Source of the DNA: Hyphomicrobiales bacterium
GTDB lineage: Bacteria; Pseudomonadota; Alphaproteobacteria; Rhizobiales; JACESI01
Assembly (NCBI GenBank): GCA_013911885.1
Contig: JACESI010000001.1
Location: forward strand, 124,001 to 188,000
DNA: 64,000 bases
Reading direction: 5' to 3'
The notes under the pieces are model-generated. The model worked only from the letters and a program-made list of their open reading frames with translations. It ran no database searches and had not been told where the DNA came from. The translations under genes were made by a program, and so were the position numbers. Shown here piece after piece: positions 37,169-46,608 of this stretch (the stretch's first letter is position 1; each line of letters starts with the position of its first letter).

Positions 37169-37576
37169 CTATTCGAGCCGGTGGCGGGCGCGTGCGGAAT
37201 ATTCGATGGCCGCGACCGACAGCTTGTCGAGATCGAGCCGGTCGCGCAACATCTGCAGAAAGCGCAATTCCTCCTGCTCGACATGAAGGTCTATCGCAGC
37301 GATTTCGACCGCCAGCGCATAGGCGGTATCATAAAGGTGAAGCGGCAAGGCCTCGGCGATCATGCCCAGAACGGTATCAAGGCCGTCTTCGTCATTAAGC
37401 TTTTCGGTGCAGGCGCCCGCCACCGATACCAGATCGTGCGTGTCGAAAGACTTGAATACCGGCAAAGCCTGAACCAGCGTACCAATCCGCATCAATTCAC
37501 GCTCATCCATGCGGCTGTCGACTGCGGACATCATCACCATCGTGTAGATCAGGGCGTCATGCTGGGAAATGGTCAT
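37169..37576 (-). CDS. TerB-like family protein
   Basis: 135-residue all-alpha protein. ALIYTMVMMSAVDSRMDERELMRIGTLV and ALAVEIAAIDLHVEQEELRFLQMLRDRLDL form the internal pseudo-repeat of TerB domains, each with an acidic metal-binding-like loop. The name comes from tellurite resistance, but most bacterial members are not involved in it. It is the first gene of a two-gene operon with the hydroxylase. Confidence 0.87.
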   Translation of the reverse strand: MTISQHDALIYTMVMMSAVDSRMDERELMRIGTLVQALPVFKSFDTHDLVSVAGACTEKLNDEDGLDTVLGMIAEALPLHLYDTAYALAVEIAAIDLHVEQEELRFLQMLRDRLDLDKLSVAAIEYSARARHRLE

Positions 37577-37879
37577 CCGGAATTCCTGTTGCGGTGTTCT
37601 TCATGGGGCTTGACGTCTTCTGGTTTTAAGCGGTCTGGCCTGTCCTTACAAGCGCCGCGGGCGCAATCGGGAGACTTCTTCGAAATCATTGGAAGAAACA
37701 GCCATGGCGTGCCCGTCGGTTCTGGGTCGGTTCTGGTCCGATCCCGGTCCAATTCCGGCAGTTGACGTATCCGCGACTTGTTTCTAGTGTCGCGCGCCAG
37801 ATACCGCCTGTCTGATCGCCGGGGTCGGTGCCAGAGCGGGCATTTTCCCAAGCAAATCCCCGAATAAGGAAATCCCCGA
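37577..37879. other. divergent intergenic region, terB-like / lysS
   Basis: 303 bp without a gene. An 11-bp unit GTCGGTTCTGG is perfectly duplicated at 37715-37736 and followed by two decayed units to 37758. A 16-bp duplication at 37854-37885 covers the lysS start. Promoters are not recognisable. Confidence 0.65.
37715..37758 (+). repeat. 11-bp tandem array, two perfect and two decayed units
   Basis: GTCGGTTCTGG occurs twice perfectly (37715-37736), then TCCGATCCCGG and TCCAATTCCGG continue in the same 11 bp register upstream of lysS. Confidence 0.8.
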
Positions 37880-37885
37880 ATGACG
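37854..37885 (+). repeat. 16-bp tandem duplication over the lysS start
   Basis: Two 16 bp units match at 14 of 16 bases, both beginning AAATCCCCGAAT. The second contains the lysS ATG; the AAGGA that serves as ribosome site lies at the junction. Confidence 0.9.
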
Positions 37886-39535
37886 TCTGCAATCACGGGA
37901 ACACTGTCGCCACTCGCCATCACCCCGAAACATGTCGATGCCGCCCGCATGTCGAAGGCATGGCCGTTCGAGGAAGCGCGCAAGCTCGTGAAGCGGATCA
38001 CCGACCTTGGCAAGAAGGAGGCGATATTCGAGACCGGCTACGGCCCGTCTGGCCTGCCGCATATCGGCACGTTCGGCGAAGTCGCGCGCACCACCATGGT
38101 CAGAACCGCGTTTCGGCTGCTGACCGAAGACCAGATCCCGACGCGGCTCCTTTGTGTCTCCGATGATATGGACGGAATGCGCAAGATTCCCGGCAATGTA
38201 CCCAATACGGACATGCTCAAGCAGTATCTTGGCAAGCCGCTCACCGTGGTGCCAAATCCTTTTGGCGGTATCGAGCCGAGTTTCGGCCACCACAACAATG
38301 CGAAACTGCGCGAATTTCTCGACCGTTTCGGCTTCCAGTACGAATTCCAGTCCGCGACGGCTCTTTACCAGTCCGGCCGTTTTGATGCGATGCTGATTCA
38401 CGCCCTTGAAAAATATCAGGACATCATGGACGTGATGCTGCCAACCCTCGGGCCGGAGCGTCAGGCGACCTATTCGCCCTTCCTGCCGATTTCACCGACC
38501 ACCGGCAATGTGCTTTACGTGCCGATGAAGGCAATTGATGCGAAAGCGGGCACGATCACTTTTACGGATGAAGACGGCACCGACGTCACGATGTCCGTCA
38601 CCGGCGGGCGCACCAAACTACAGTGGAAACCCGATTTTGGCATGCGCTGGGCCGCGCTCGGTATCGATTTCGAAATGTACGGCAAGGACCACCAGATCAA
38701 TGGCGCGGTCTATTCAAAGATCTGTCGCGTGCTCGGCGCCCGCCCGCCGGAGCAATATTGCTATGAATTGTTCCTCGACGAAAAAGGCGAGAAAATCTCG
38801 AAAACCAGGGGTAACGGCATCACCATCGACGAGTGGCTTACCTATGCGTCACCGGAAAGCCTCGCCCTGTTCATGTATCAAAAACCACGCACGGCGAAAC
38901 GGCTCTATTTCGACGTGATTCCGAAGGCGGTCGATGAATACTTTGCCTTTGCGGAAAAGCTTGCGGAAAGCACCGCGGAGGCAGACGCCGACGCGATGTT
39001 GCAAAATCCGGTCTGGCACATCCATGGCGGCAATGCGCCGACGGTTGCGCTGCCGGTTTCCTTTGCCATGATCCTCAATCTCGTCTCCGCCTCGAATGCC
39101 GAGGACAAGGAGACGCTCTGGGGTTTCATATCGACCTATGCGCCCGATCTCACACCGCAAAGCGCGCCGAAACTCGACGAGATGGTGGGCTATGCCATCC
39201 GCTACTTTGAGGATTTCGTGAAGCCGTCCAAGGTGTTTCGTGCGCCGAGCGATCAGGAACGCGCAGCGATGGCCGATCTTGCCAGCCGCCTTGGCGCGAT
39301 GGACCCGGCAAGCGACGGCGAGGCGCTCCAGACCGAGATTTTCGAAGTCGGCAAGGATCATGGTTTTGAAAACCTGCGCGACTGGTTTCAATCGCTTTAT
39401 CAGGTGCTGCTCGGGCAGGATCAGGGGCCGCGCTTCGGTTCGTTCGTGGCGCTCTACGGCATTGAGGAAACCCGTGAACTGATTGCAAAGGCGCTCGACG
39501 GCGCGCTCCTGCAAGGAGGTGGTCATGCTGCTTGA
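37880..39535 (+). CDS. lysS: class I lysyl-tRNA synthetase
   Basis: 551-residue class I LysRS, the archaeal-type enzyme also used by many alphaproteobacteria. The HIGH motif is HIGT (61-64) and the KMSKS motif is KISKT (305-309), with the C-terminal alpha-helix cage ([25 protein letters not shown]). It charges tRNA-Lys. ATG 37880 has AAGGA 9 bases upstream, in a 16-bp tandem duplication. Its last 11 bp overlap the NIPSNAP gene. The symbol lysK is also used for this class. Confidence 0.96.
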   Translation: MTSAITGTLSPLAITPKHVDAARMSKAWPFEEARKLVKRITDLGKKEAIFETGYGPSGLPHIGTFGEVARTTMVRTAFRLLTEDQIPTRLLCVSDDMDGMRKIPGNVPNTDMLKQYLGKPLTVVPNPFGGIEPSFGHHNNAKLREFLDRFGFQYEFQSATALYQSGRFDAMLIHALEKYQDIMDVMLPTLGPERQATYSPFLPISPTTGNVLYVPMKAIDAKAGTITFTDEDGTDVTMSVTGGRTKLQWKPDFGMRWAALGIDFEMYGKDHQINGAVYSKICRVLGARPPEQYCYELFLDEKGEKISKTRGNGITIDEWLTYASPESLALFMYQKPRTAKRLYFDVIPKAVDEYFAFAEKLAESTAEADADAMLQNPVWHIHGGNAPTVALPVSFAMILNLVSASNAEDKETLWGFISTYAPDLTPQSAPKLDEMVGYAIRYFEDFVKPSKVFRAPSDQERAAMADLASRLGAMDPASDGEALQTEIFEVGKDHGFENLRDWFQSLYQVLLGQDQGPRFGSFVALYGIEETRELIAKALDGALLQGGGHAA

Positions 39536-39857
39536 TATGCGTCTTTATACCTGCCGGCCGGGCATGATCGCCCGCCATCTCGCGCTTTACGAGGAATTTG
39601 GCAAAGGACCGCAGACCCGCCATCTCGGCCAGCCGGTCGCCTGGCTCACCACCGAGACGGGCAATGTCAACCAGTTCGTCCATCTCTGGGCCTATGAAGA
39701 CGCCGCCGACCGGGAGCGCCGACGCGCGGCGATGGAGGCTGATCCTGACTGGCAGACCTTCAAGCGCAAGAGCGCCGAACTCGGCGCACTGATCGCCCAG
39801 GAAAACCGGCTGATGAAACCAGCGCCGTTTTTTGCCTTGCCCCGCCCCGTTGGATAA
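39525..39857 (+). CDS. NIPSNAP family protein
   Basis: 110-residue protein of the dimeric alpha/beta barrel group: [23 protein letters not shown], then [30 protein letters not shown], the NIPSNAP signature. It has no known enzymatic role. ATG 39525 has a perfect AAGGAGGT (39513-39520) that lies inside the lysS reading frame, so lysS and this gene are translationally linked. Confidence 0.9.
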   Translation: MLLDMRLYTCRPGMIARHLALYEEFGKGPQTRHLGQPVAWLTTETGNVNQFVHLWAYEDAADRERRRAAMEADPDWQTFKRKSAELGALIAQENRLMKPAPFFALPRPVG

Positions 39858-40007
39858 TGTTTGGCCGATATTTTCCTGCCCGCCGGTAACGTAAAGTGAT
39901 GGGCGTGGCTTTTTTGTTAACTTCGATTAATTTTTGTCATGGTAAACGAAAAGCTGAGGGGCGTTGTGGGATGACTGAATATTCTATTGATGGAATTGGT
40001 TTTTGCG

Positions 40008-41369
40008 ATGAATGCCTCCAAGATCAGCGTCGGTTCCGTTAGCGGTTCTACAGCAAAGGGCGCGTTATTGGCCCAATGCTTGCTCCGCCTGTCGCGGCGT
40101 TGCAGGCCATCTGGAATTACCCTGCGCGCAGCATTGTTCACGACCCCGTTTCTTGCAGCGCTGTGTCTTTCAAGCCATGGAGAGGCCGCGGGCGCAGCCG
40201 AAGCAAATCCGGCCGAGGCGAGAACTGAGCCTTCCACGATCGTCGCAGCCGCTGAAACTGCATCTGAAACAACATCGGGCCTTTCCGCAAAGGGAAGATC
40301 CTGCGTCGGCAAGCTTGGCGTTTCGCGCACGATTACCGTCGGTAAAAAGAACGGTGTTCTCGTTGGTGTCGGCAAGGATGGCCGAATCGGCCTGCAACCC
40401 AGGGAATTGGTGCTGACCTTTGACGATGGCCCGCTTGCCGGGACCAGCGAGCGCGTTCTGAAGGCGCTGGCAGATGAGTGCGTTCAGGCAACATTCTTCT
40501 CGCTCGGTCGCTCTGCGCGTCAGTATCCTGCCCTTTTGAGGCGGATTGCAAGCGAAGGTCACACGATCGCGACCCATACCCATAATCATCCGCTTCTCAC
40601 CAAGAAAACCGATGCCAGCATGCGCGCTGAAATTCGCCGGGGCGTGAACTCGATCGATGCAGCCCTGGAGGGTTCGCCCTATAAGGCGTCGAACTTCTTT
40701 CGCTATCCGTTTCTCGACCGCTCCAAGAATACGGATCGCGCCGTCCGCGAACTGGGCCTGATCGCCTTTCACATGAACATCGACAGCTGGGACTGGCGTA
40801 AGCAGACCCCGGCAGAGATGCTGCAACTGACCATGGCGCGCGTGCGCAGTGAGGGCAGCGGCGTCGTGCTCTTCCACGACATTCAGGAAAAAACCGCACA
40901 AGGCCTGCCCGAATTTCTTCAGATCGTTAAGCGCGAAGGCTACACGATCGTTCACATCGTCCCGGGTGACGATGAAAACAACGTGACGGATCAGATCGCC
41001 CAGTCTGCGCCGGTTGCTGCGCCGAAGCAGGTTTCGGCTGGCGACGCACCGCGAGCGAGCCGTGATCTTGAAAAGGTGCCGGCCGCCCTCGTCAGCGCTG
41101 CCCCGGCACCGCGCCTGCGCCCTGGCCCACTCCTGAGTCTTGCGCCAAATCTTGCCCCAAGTCTCGCCTTGAATACGGGCGCGGCATCGAATGTCGCTTC
41201 CACGGATCGTATCCGGTCACAGCGCAGTCTGGACGAACTTCAACTGATTGACGCGCCGACGCGCAGCCCCACCAGAATTGAGGCGCCGGTGCTTCAGATC
41301 ACGCCAGTCGAGAGGCCTGATCCCGCGCCTGAGCGCCGTGGCTTCTTCCGCCGTCTCTTTGGCGGCTGA
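40008..41369 (+). CDS. polysaccharide deacetylase (NodB domain), exported
   Basis: 453-residue CE4 enzyme. Motif 1 is TFDDG (137-141), motif 2 is the HTHNHP metal site (190-195), motif 3 is FRYPFLD, motif 4 is DSWDW, and motif 5 is VVLFHDI. It removes N-acetyl groups from a cell-wall or capsule polysaccharide. A hydrophobic export segment LRAALFTTPFLAALCL is at about 40-55. After the catalytic domain a Pro/Ala-rich tail of about 130 residues ends in GFFRRLFGG. Start choices are ATG 40008 and ATG 39990. Confidence 0.9.
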   Translation: MNASKISVGSVSGSTAKGALLAQCLLRLSRRCRPSGITLRAALFTTPFLAALCLSSHGEAAGAAEANPAEARTEPSTIVAAAETASETTSGLSAKGRSCVGKLGVSRTITVGKKNGVLVGVGKDGRIGLQPRELVLTFDDGPLAGTSERVLKALADECVQATFFSLGRSARQYPALLRRIASEGHTIATHTHNHPLLTKKTDASMRAEIRRGVNSIDAALEGSPYKASNFFRYPFLDRSKNTDRAVRELGLIAFHMNIDSWDWRKQTPAEMLQLTMARVRSEGSGVVLFHDIQEKTAQGLPEFLQIVKREGYTIVHIVPGDDENNVTDQIAQSAPVAAPKQVSAGDAPRASRDLEKVPAALVSAAPAPRLRPGPLLSLAPNLAPSLALNTGAASNVASTDRIRSQRSLDELQLIDAPTRSPTRIEAPVLQITPVERPDPAPERRGFFRRLFGG

Positions 41370-41486
41370 TAGGACTGTGCGCTCAAGACGACACCTTGCG
41401 AGGCTGCGCTTGCGGTGATCGGCATGGATGAAAGCCGATCGTTCAAGCGCCGCAAAAGCGGAAGAGCCCTGATTGCAATTTGGGTG

Positions 41487-42122
41487 CTACTGGCTCGCCC
41501 AGGTGATGCGCACGATCCATTCCACGGCTTCAAGCGCGAGATGGCGCGTCGGATGGTCGGGGTTGAAAGACATCAGCGCAATCGATTGACCGCTCCTCGC
41601 AAGCAGGACCTTCGCCATCACCTCGCCGTCCACGGTCTTGACCACAACCCGGTCACCGGGCATTGCTTCGGTAGCGGCTGATACGACCACAATATCGCCG
41701 TCGCGATAGACCGGAAGCATGGAATCGCCGGAAATCCTGAGCGCATAATCGCCGTCTTCCGACATCATCGGAATATCGACTTCTTCCCATCCCTGACCGG
41801 CGGGGAAACCGCCATCGTCGAAAAACCCGCCCATACCGGCCTGCGCCAGGCCGAGAACGGGCAGCGCGCGGGACCTTTGCGCGTGTGCCTTCGGCCGATC
41901 CTGCGCACCGTAGAAGGCCTCGTAATCCGAGCCGGTGACCGTCAGGATTTTCGCGATGGATTCGGTGGACGGCCAGCGTGCCCGCCCGTCCCGGGCGAAA
42001 CGTTTCGATTTGTTGAAGCTTGTCGGGTCAAGTCCGGCGCGGCGTGCGAGCCCGGAAGCACTGAGCCCGTGGCTTTCGGCAAGCCGGTCGATCGCCGCCC
42101 AGATCTGATGATGTGAAAACAT
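41487..42122 (-). CDS. LexA-like XRE-HTH / S24 peptidase regulator
   Basis: 211-residue repressor-type protein. The HTH region is LAESHGLSASGLARRAGLDPTSFNKSKR. The C-terminal S24 domain has the self-cleavage Ser in GDSMLPVYRDGD and Lys in RVVVKTVDGEVMAK. An Ala-Gly scissile bond, as in LexA, may be in LGLAQAGMGG. Such single-copy chromosomal proteins in alphaproteobacteria resemble phage CI but need not be phage-derived. ATG 42122 (MFSHHQIW) fits better than 42134. No phage genes are nearby. Confidence 0.9.
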   Translation of the reverse strand: MFSHHQIWAAIDRLAESHGLSASGLARRAGLDPTSFNKSKRFARDGRARWPSTESIAKILTVTGSDYEAFYGAQDRPKAHAQRSRALPVLGLAQAGMGGFFDDGGFPAGQGWEEVDIPMMSEDGDYALRISGDSMLPVYRDGDIVVVSAATEAMPGDRVVVKTVDGEVMAKVLLARSGQSIALMSFNPDHPTRHLALEAVEWIVRITWASQ

Positions 42123-42290
42123 TCCTGACCTCATCCCAAGAGGACACCGCGATAAAACCAGCGGCGGGCTTTCGGTTACAGGCTGTTATATACCAAAATG
42201 CGCGCGAGTCACATGGCAAAGGGCTGGTTCTGAGACAAAAGTTCACGATTTGTCCACTTTCCCGAATTCATCCAGGCTTTTCCCGCTGAT

Positions 42291-42905
42291 TCACGGCTTG
42301 AAGGGTTCGCGCCCTGAGCCGATCATCGCATCAAGAAGTTCAAGCCTGTCCTGACCCCAGAAGCATTCGCCTTTGTAGACATAGGCCGGAACCCCCGGTG
42401 CGTCGCTTGCGATGGCTGCTTCGGCATTGTGCTTGCGGATTGCGGCGGTCTCCGGCTTCCTGGCGTCGTTCAGGATTGCCTGCGCCTCATGACCATGGGC
42501 GGTGAGAAGGTTTCCGAGCACATCCTCATCGGCAATGTTCATGTCATTCGCCCAGACCGCCTTGAAAACATCCATCATATAGGCATCCGGGTCCGCGCCT
42601 ATGGCTTTGAGCGCGATGATGCTGCAATCAGCAAGGGTTGCATCGACGGGCCAGAATTTCGGCTGACGGTTGAGCTTCAGACTGCGGTGAAGCGCAAGGC
42701 GCTGGAGTTCGACAAGCCGCATCCGCTGGCGCACCGGTGGGCGCTGCGCAGGCGGCACGGCGCCGGAGGCCTCCCAGATTGCAAACAAATCGACCGGGCG
42801 GAAATTGAGCGCGACCCCATGCCTTTTTGCAAGGGCGACCACAGTCTGGTGGCCGAGATAGGTGAAGGGTGACGCGGAATAGAAGAAATAGTCGATGGCG
42901 GGCAT
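42291..42905 (-). CDS. 2-hydroxychromene-2-carboxylate isomerase / DsbA-fold family
   Basis: 204-residue thioredoxin-fold protein of the GST-kappa type: IDYFFYSASPFTYLGH with the active-site Ser (SASPF), and APGVPAYVYKGECFWGQDRLELLDAM, the cis-Pro loop. In naphthalene pathways it isomerises 2-hydroxychromene-2-carboxylate using glutathione; here a generic glutathione-dependent role is as likely. It lies downstream of the fad operon, behind a terminator. Confidence 0.88.
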   Translation of the reverse strand: MPAIDYFFYSASPFTYLGHQTVVALAKRHGVALNFRPVDLFAIWEASGAVPPAQRPPVRQRMRLVELQRLALHRSLKLNRQPKFWPVDATLADCSIIALKAIGADPDAYMMDVFKAVWANDMNIADEDVLGNLLTAHGHEAQAILNDARKPETAAIRKHNAEAAIASDAPGVPAYVYKGECFWGQDRLELLDAMIGSGREPFKP

Positions 42906-42970
42906 AATCAGTCTCCGGTGAAACAAAGCACAGGATCAGCCTGTTCGAAGGCCGTGAAAACGGTTCTGTC

Positions 42971-43002
42971 AAAAAACCGGGCCACGAAAAACCGCGACCC
43001 GG
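42971..43002 (-). terminator. intrinsic terminator of the fad operon
   Basis: On the minus strand, CCGGGTC pairs with GGCCCGG (one G-U), extended inward by GCG/CGT, with loop GTTTTT. Six T residues follow (42976-42971). It begins 27 bp after the fadB stop. Confidence 0.88.
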
Positions 43003-43028
43003 CGAGGAGAGGCCCGAAACGGGATCGG

Positions 43029-45254
43029 TCAGGCGGCTTTCTTGCTGGCCGCTTTCGGATTGAAACGGCCGTAGAAAGTCTCGTTGTTTGCGGCCATCTC
43101 GACGATAAGTTTGTTTGGCTTGAAGCGCGCGCCGTGCTTTTTCTGAAGCTTTTTGCAAAGGTCGAGGAAGGCGGGCGTTCCCATCATGTCGATATAAGAC
43201 AGCGTACCGCCGGACCATGGCGCGAAGCCGAAGCCGAGGATCGAGCCGACATCCGCCTCACGGACATCGGTGACGACGCCTTCCTGGAAGACCCGCGCTG
43301 CTTCGAGTGCCTGTGCGACCAGCATCCGCTCCTTGAGTTCGTCAATATCGATTGCATCGACATCCCGGATCTGTGGATACATGTCCTTGAGGCCCGGCCA
43401 GAGCGCTTTCTTGCCGGGTTTCGGCGGATAATCATAAAAACCCTTGCCGTTCTTGCGGCCGAGGCGCCCATGCTTGTCGACCATGGTGTCGACGAGGTCC
43501 ATCAGCTTCGGATCGACGGCTTTTTCGCCGAGATCCTTCACGGTTGCCTTCATGATCTTCTGGGCAAGGTCGATGGCAATTTCATCGTTGAGTGACAACG
43601 GACCGACAGGCATGCCGGCCATTTTCGCGACATTCTCGATCATTGCCGCCGGAACACCCTCGGTCAGCATCAAATGTCCTTCGCGGATATAGTTGAGCAC
43701 GCAGCGGTTTGCATAAAAGCCGCGGGTGTCGTTGACCACGATCGGGGTTTTCTTGATAAGGCGGACATAATCGAGCGCGAGCGCGAGCGCGCGGTCACCG
43801 GTCTTCTTGCCCATGATGAGTTCGACCAGCATCATCTTGTCGACCGGGGAGAAGAAGTGGATGCCGATGAAGTTTTTCGGGCGCTTTGAGGCGAGCGCAA
43901 GCCCCGAAATCGGCAAGGTCGATGTGTTCGACGCGAAGATCGCCGTCGGCTTGATGACCGCTTCAACCTTCTCGGTCACGATACGCTTGATTTCGCGGTC
44001 TTCAAATACAGCCTCGATAACGAGATCGCAATCGGCGAGCGCGTTGTAATCCGTTGTCGGCGTGATGAGGTCGAGAAGCGCTGTTTTTTCCTCAGGCTTC
44101 GCGCTGCCACGGCTGACCTGTTTCGTGATCAGATCGTCGGAATGCGCCTTGCCCTTGTCGGCAGCTTCCTGGGACTGGTCTATGAGAACGACGGGAATGC
44201 CGACTTTTGCGGTGACATAGGCGATTCCGGCGCCCATGAAGCCTGCGCCGATGACGCCGATTTTCTTGATTTTGGTGGCGCGCACACCGTCCGGGCGCCG
44301 CGCACCCTTTTCAAGTTCGCCTTTGGAGAGGAAAAGCGAGCGGATCATGTTTGCGGCCTGTGGTGATTTCAGCGCGGCGGTGAAATAGCGCGCTTCGATG
44401 CGCAGGCCCGTGTCCATCGGCACCTGTGTTCCCTCATAGATACAGGAGAGAATATACTGCGCCGCCGGATAGTTCATCGCGGTTTGCTGGCGCAAAATGG
44501 CGTTCGCGGCCGGCCAGAGCTGCATCCCGGCCGGCGTATAGACAGCGCCGCCGGGCGCCCGGAAGCCTTTTTTGTCCCACGGGGCGACAGGATCGACGAG
44601 CCCGTCCTTGATGCGTTTTTTTGAGGCTTCGATGAGTTTTTTCGCTGGAACCACATCATCGATCAGGCCCATGGCTTTCGCTTTGACCGCTTTCAGGCGC
44701 TGACCCTGAACCAGCATCTGAAGGCCGGCCTGCATGTCCTTGACGAGGCGGGCGATGCGCTGAGTGCCGCCCGCTCCGGGCAGAAGCCCGACCTGCACTT
44801 CCGGAAGCGCGAGGCGCAATTTGTCGATATCGGAGGCGACCCGCGCATGGCAGGCAAGCGCCAGTTCGAAGGCGCCGCCCATGCACACGCCGTTGATTGC
44901 GCAAACCACGGGTTTGCCGCAGGTCTCGATGCCGCGATAGAGGAGGCCGAGGCGTGAAGCTCCATCAAACAGCATTTTCGCTGCGGCTTCCTCATCCCTG
45001 GCTTTTTCCATGTGATAGGTCTTGAGCGAGCCTTCAAGCATGGAAAGGTCTGCGCCGCCGGAGAAGCTGTCTTTCTTGCCGGAGGTGATCACCGCGCCTT
45101 TGATCGCCGCGTTGTCGCGGATCTGCGTGGTGAAGGCCGCGATGTCATCCATCACGCTTGCGTCGATCACGTTCATCGACTTGCCGGCCATGTCCCAGCT
45201 AATGAGCGCAATGCCGTCGCTGTCGATGTCGAGGGTGAAGTTCTTGTAAGCCAT
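43029..45254 (-). CDS. fadB: trifunctional-type enoyl-CoA hydratase / 3-hydroxyacyl-CoA dehydrogenase
   Basis: 741-residue beta-oxidation alpha subunit. The N-terminal crotonase domain has GVCMGGAFELALACHARVAS and VGLLPGAGGTQRI. The dehydrogenase starts near residue 330 with IGVIGAGFMGAGIA, followed by FASNTSTLPISGLA and the catalytic His in HFFSPVDKM. It hydrates enoyl-CoA and oxidises the hydroxyacyl-CoA. It resembles FadJ and FadB equally. fadA lies 15 bp upstream, so it is the last gene of the fadE-fadA-fadB operon. Confidence 0.95.
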   Translation of the reverse strand: MAYKNFTLDIDSDGIALISWDMAGKSMNVIDASVMDDIAAFTTQIRDNAAIKGAVITSGKKDSFSGGADLSMLEGSLKTYHMEKARDEEAAAKMLFDGASRLGLLYRGIETCGKPVVCAINGVCMGGAFELALACHARVASDIDKLRLALPEVQVGLLPGAGGTQRIARLVKDMQAGLQMLVQGQRLKAVKAKAMGLIDDVVPAKKLIEASKKRIKDGLVDPVAPWDKKGFRAPGGAVYTPAGMQLWPAANAILRQQTAMNYPAAQYILSCIYEGTQVPMDTGLRIEARYFTAALKSPQAANMIRSLFLSKGELEKGARRPDGVRATKIKKIGVIGAGFMGAGIAYVTAKVGIPVVLIDQSQEAADKGKAHSDDLITKQVSRGSAKPEEKTALLDLITPTTDYNALADCDLVIEAVFEDREIKRIVTEKVEAVIKPTAIFASNTSTLPISGLALASKRPKNFIGIHFFSPVDKMMLVELIMGKKTGDRALALALDYVRLIKKTPIVVNDTRGFYANRCVLNYIREGHLMLTEGVPAAMIENVAKMAGMPVGPLSLNDEIAIDLAQKIMKATVKDLGEKAVDPKLMDLVDTMVDKHGRLGRKNGKGFYDYPPKPGKKALWPGLKDMYPQIRDVDAIDIDELKERMLVAQALEAARVFQEGVVTDVREADVGSILGFGFAPWSGGTLSYIDMMGTPAFLDLCKKLQKKHGARFKPNKLIVEMAANNETFYGRFNPKAASKKAA

Positions 45255-45269
45255 GTGAGTGTCTCCCTC

Positions 45270-46478
45270 TTACACGCGTTCGATGATGGTGGCGGTGCCC
45301 ATGCCTGCGCCAATGCACAGCGTGACCAGCGCGGTATTGAGATCGCGGCGTTCGAGTTCGTCGAGAACCGTGCCGAGGATCATGGCGCCGGTGGCCCCGA
45401 GCGGATGGCCGAGAGCGATGGCGCCGCCGGCGACGTTGACTTTGGAATGATCAACATCGAATGCCTGCATGAAGCGCAGAACAACCGAGGCAAAAGCCTC
45501 ATTGACCTCGAACAGGTCAATATCGCCGATCGACATTTTCGCATTGCGGAGAAGTTTTTCAGTGACATCGACCGGGCCGGTCAACATCAGCGCAGGCTCC
45601 GATCCGATATTGCAGAACGCCCGGATGCGGGCGCGCGGTGCCATGCCGATTTTCTTGCCTGCCTTGCGCGAACCGAGAAGAACCGCCGCCGCACCATCAA
45701 CAATGCCCGACGAATTACCCGCGTGGTGGACATGACGAACGGTTTCGATTTCCGGATGCGCCTGAATGCCGACGGAATCGAAGCCGCCCATCTCACCCAT
45801 CATGGCAAAGGACGGGTTGAGCGAGGCAAGCGACTGCATGTCGGTTCCCTTGCGGCGGTGCTCATCGTTATCGAGAATGGTGAGGCCGTTGATATCCTTG
45901 ACCGGCACCACAGATTTCGAGAAATTGCCACTGTCCCAGCTCGCACAGGCGCGTTTCTGGCTTTCGACGGCATAAGCATCGCAATCATCGCGGGTGAAAC
46001 CGTATTTCGTGGCGATGAGGTCGGCCGAGACGCCCTGCGGCATGAAATAGGACGGAAGCGCCACCATCGGATCCACCGGCCAGGCACCGCCCGATGCGCC
46101 GAGACCGATGCGGGACATGGCTTCAACACCGCCGGAAATAACGAGATCGTGCTGACCCGACATGACCTGACCGGCACCCATATTGACGGCATCAAGACCG
46201 GAAGCGCAGAAGCGGTTGATCTGGATGCCTGGTACTTTCTTGTCATAGCCGGCTGCAAAAACCGCCGCGCGGGCAATGTCGCCGCCGGCTTCGCCGACCG
46301 GGTCGACGCATCCAAGAACGACGTCATCAACTTCTTTCGTATCGAGGCTGTTGCGGTCGCGGATCGCCGCGAGAGCATGTTTTGCGAGATTGACGGCGGT
46401 TACTTCGTGCAGCGAGCCGTCTTTTTTGCCGCGGCCGCGCGGGGTCCGCACGTGATCGTAGACATAGGCTTCAGCCAT
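45270..46478 (-). CDS. fadA: acetyl-CoA acyltransferase (thiolase)
   Basis: 402-residue thiolase. The nucleophilic cysteine is in [12 protein letters not shown], the histidine region is [12 protein letters not shown] and GHPLGATGA, and the second cysteine is in [15 protein letters not shown]. It cleaves 3-ketoacyl-CoA to acetyl-CoA and a shortened acyl-CoA. It is second in the beta-oxidation operon. A 130 bp gap to the upstream acyl-CoA dehydrogenase gene contains a perfect 14-bp duplication. Confidence 0.95.
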   Translation of the reverse strand: MAEAYVYDHVRTPRGRGKKDGSLHEVTAVNLAKHALAAIRDRNSLDTKEVDDVVLGCVDPVGEAGGDIARAAVFAAGYDKKVPGIQINRFCASGLDAVNMGAGQVMSGQHDLVISGGVEAMSRIGLGASGGAWPVDPMVALPSYFMPQGVSADLIATKYGFTRDDCDAYAVESQKRACASWDSGNFSKSVVPVKDINGLTILDNDEHRRKGTDMQSLASLNPSFAMMGEMGGFDSVGIQAHPEIETVRHVHHAGNSSGIVDGAAAVLLGSRKAGKKIGMAPRARIRAFCNIGSEPALMLTGPVDVTEKLLRNAKMSIGDIDLFEVNEAFASVVLRFMQAFDVDHSKVNVAGGAIALGHPLGATGAMILGTVLDELERRDLNTALVTLCIGAGMGTATIIERV

Positions 46479-46524
46479 GGGTTCCTTCTCCTCTGATCGG
46501 TCGTCTCTGGCGGCTTTTTGCGCC

Positions 46525-46552
46525 TTTTGGGTGTCTTATTTTGGGTGTCTTA
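46525..46552 (+). repeat. perfect 14-bp tandem duplication
   Basis: TTTTGGGTGTCTTA occurs twice head to tail in the 130 bp gap between fadE and fadA. Confidence 0.95.
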
Positions 46553-46608
46553 TGGGGCATAACCGAAACCTGACGCTGCGCAGCGCCAAGTCTGGCGGCG
46601 TGTCGTCT

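Noticed and set aside
39917..39930. CtrA site TTAA-N6-TTAA before the polysaccharide deacetylase gene
   Set aside because: The spacing is 6 rather than 7 bp, so it is a weak match that could be chance in AT-rich DNA.
45012..46496. 494-codon open frame on the plus strand over fadA and fadB
   Set aside because: It is antisense to thiolase and hydratase/dehydrogenase genes with intact motifs.
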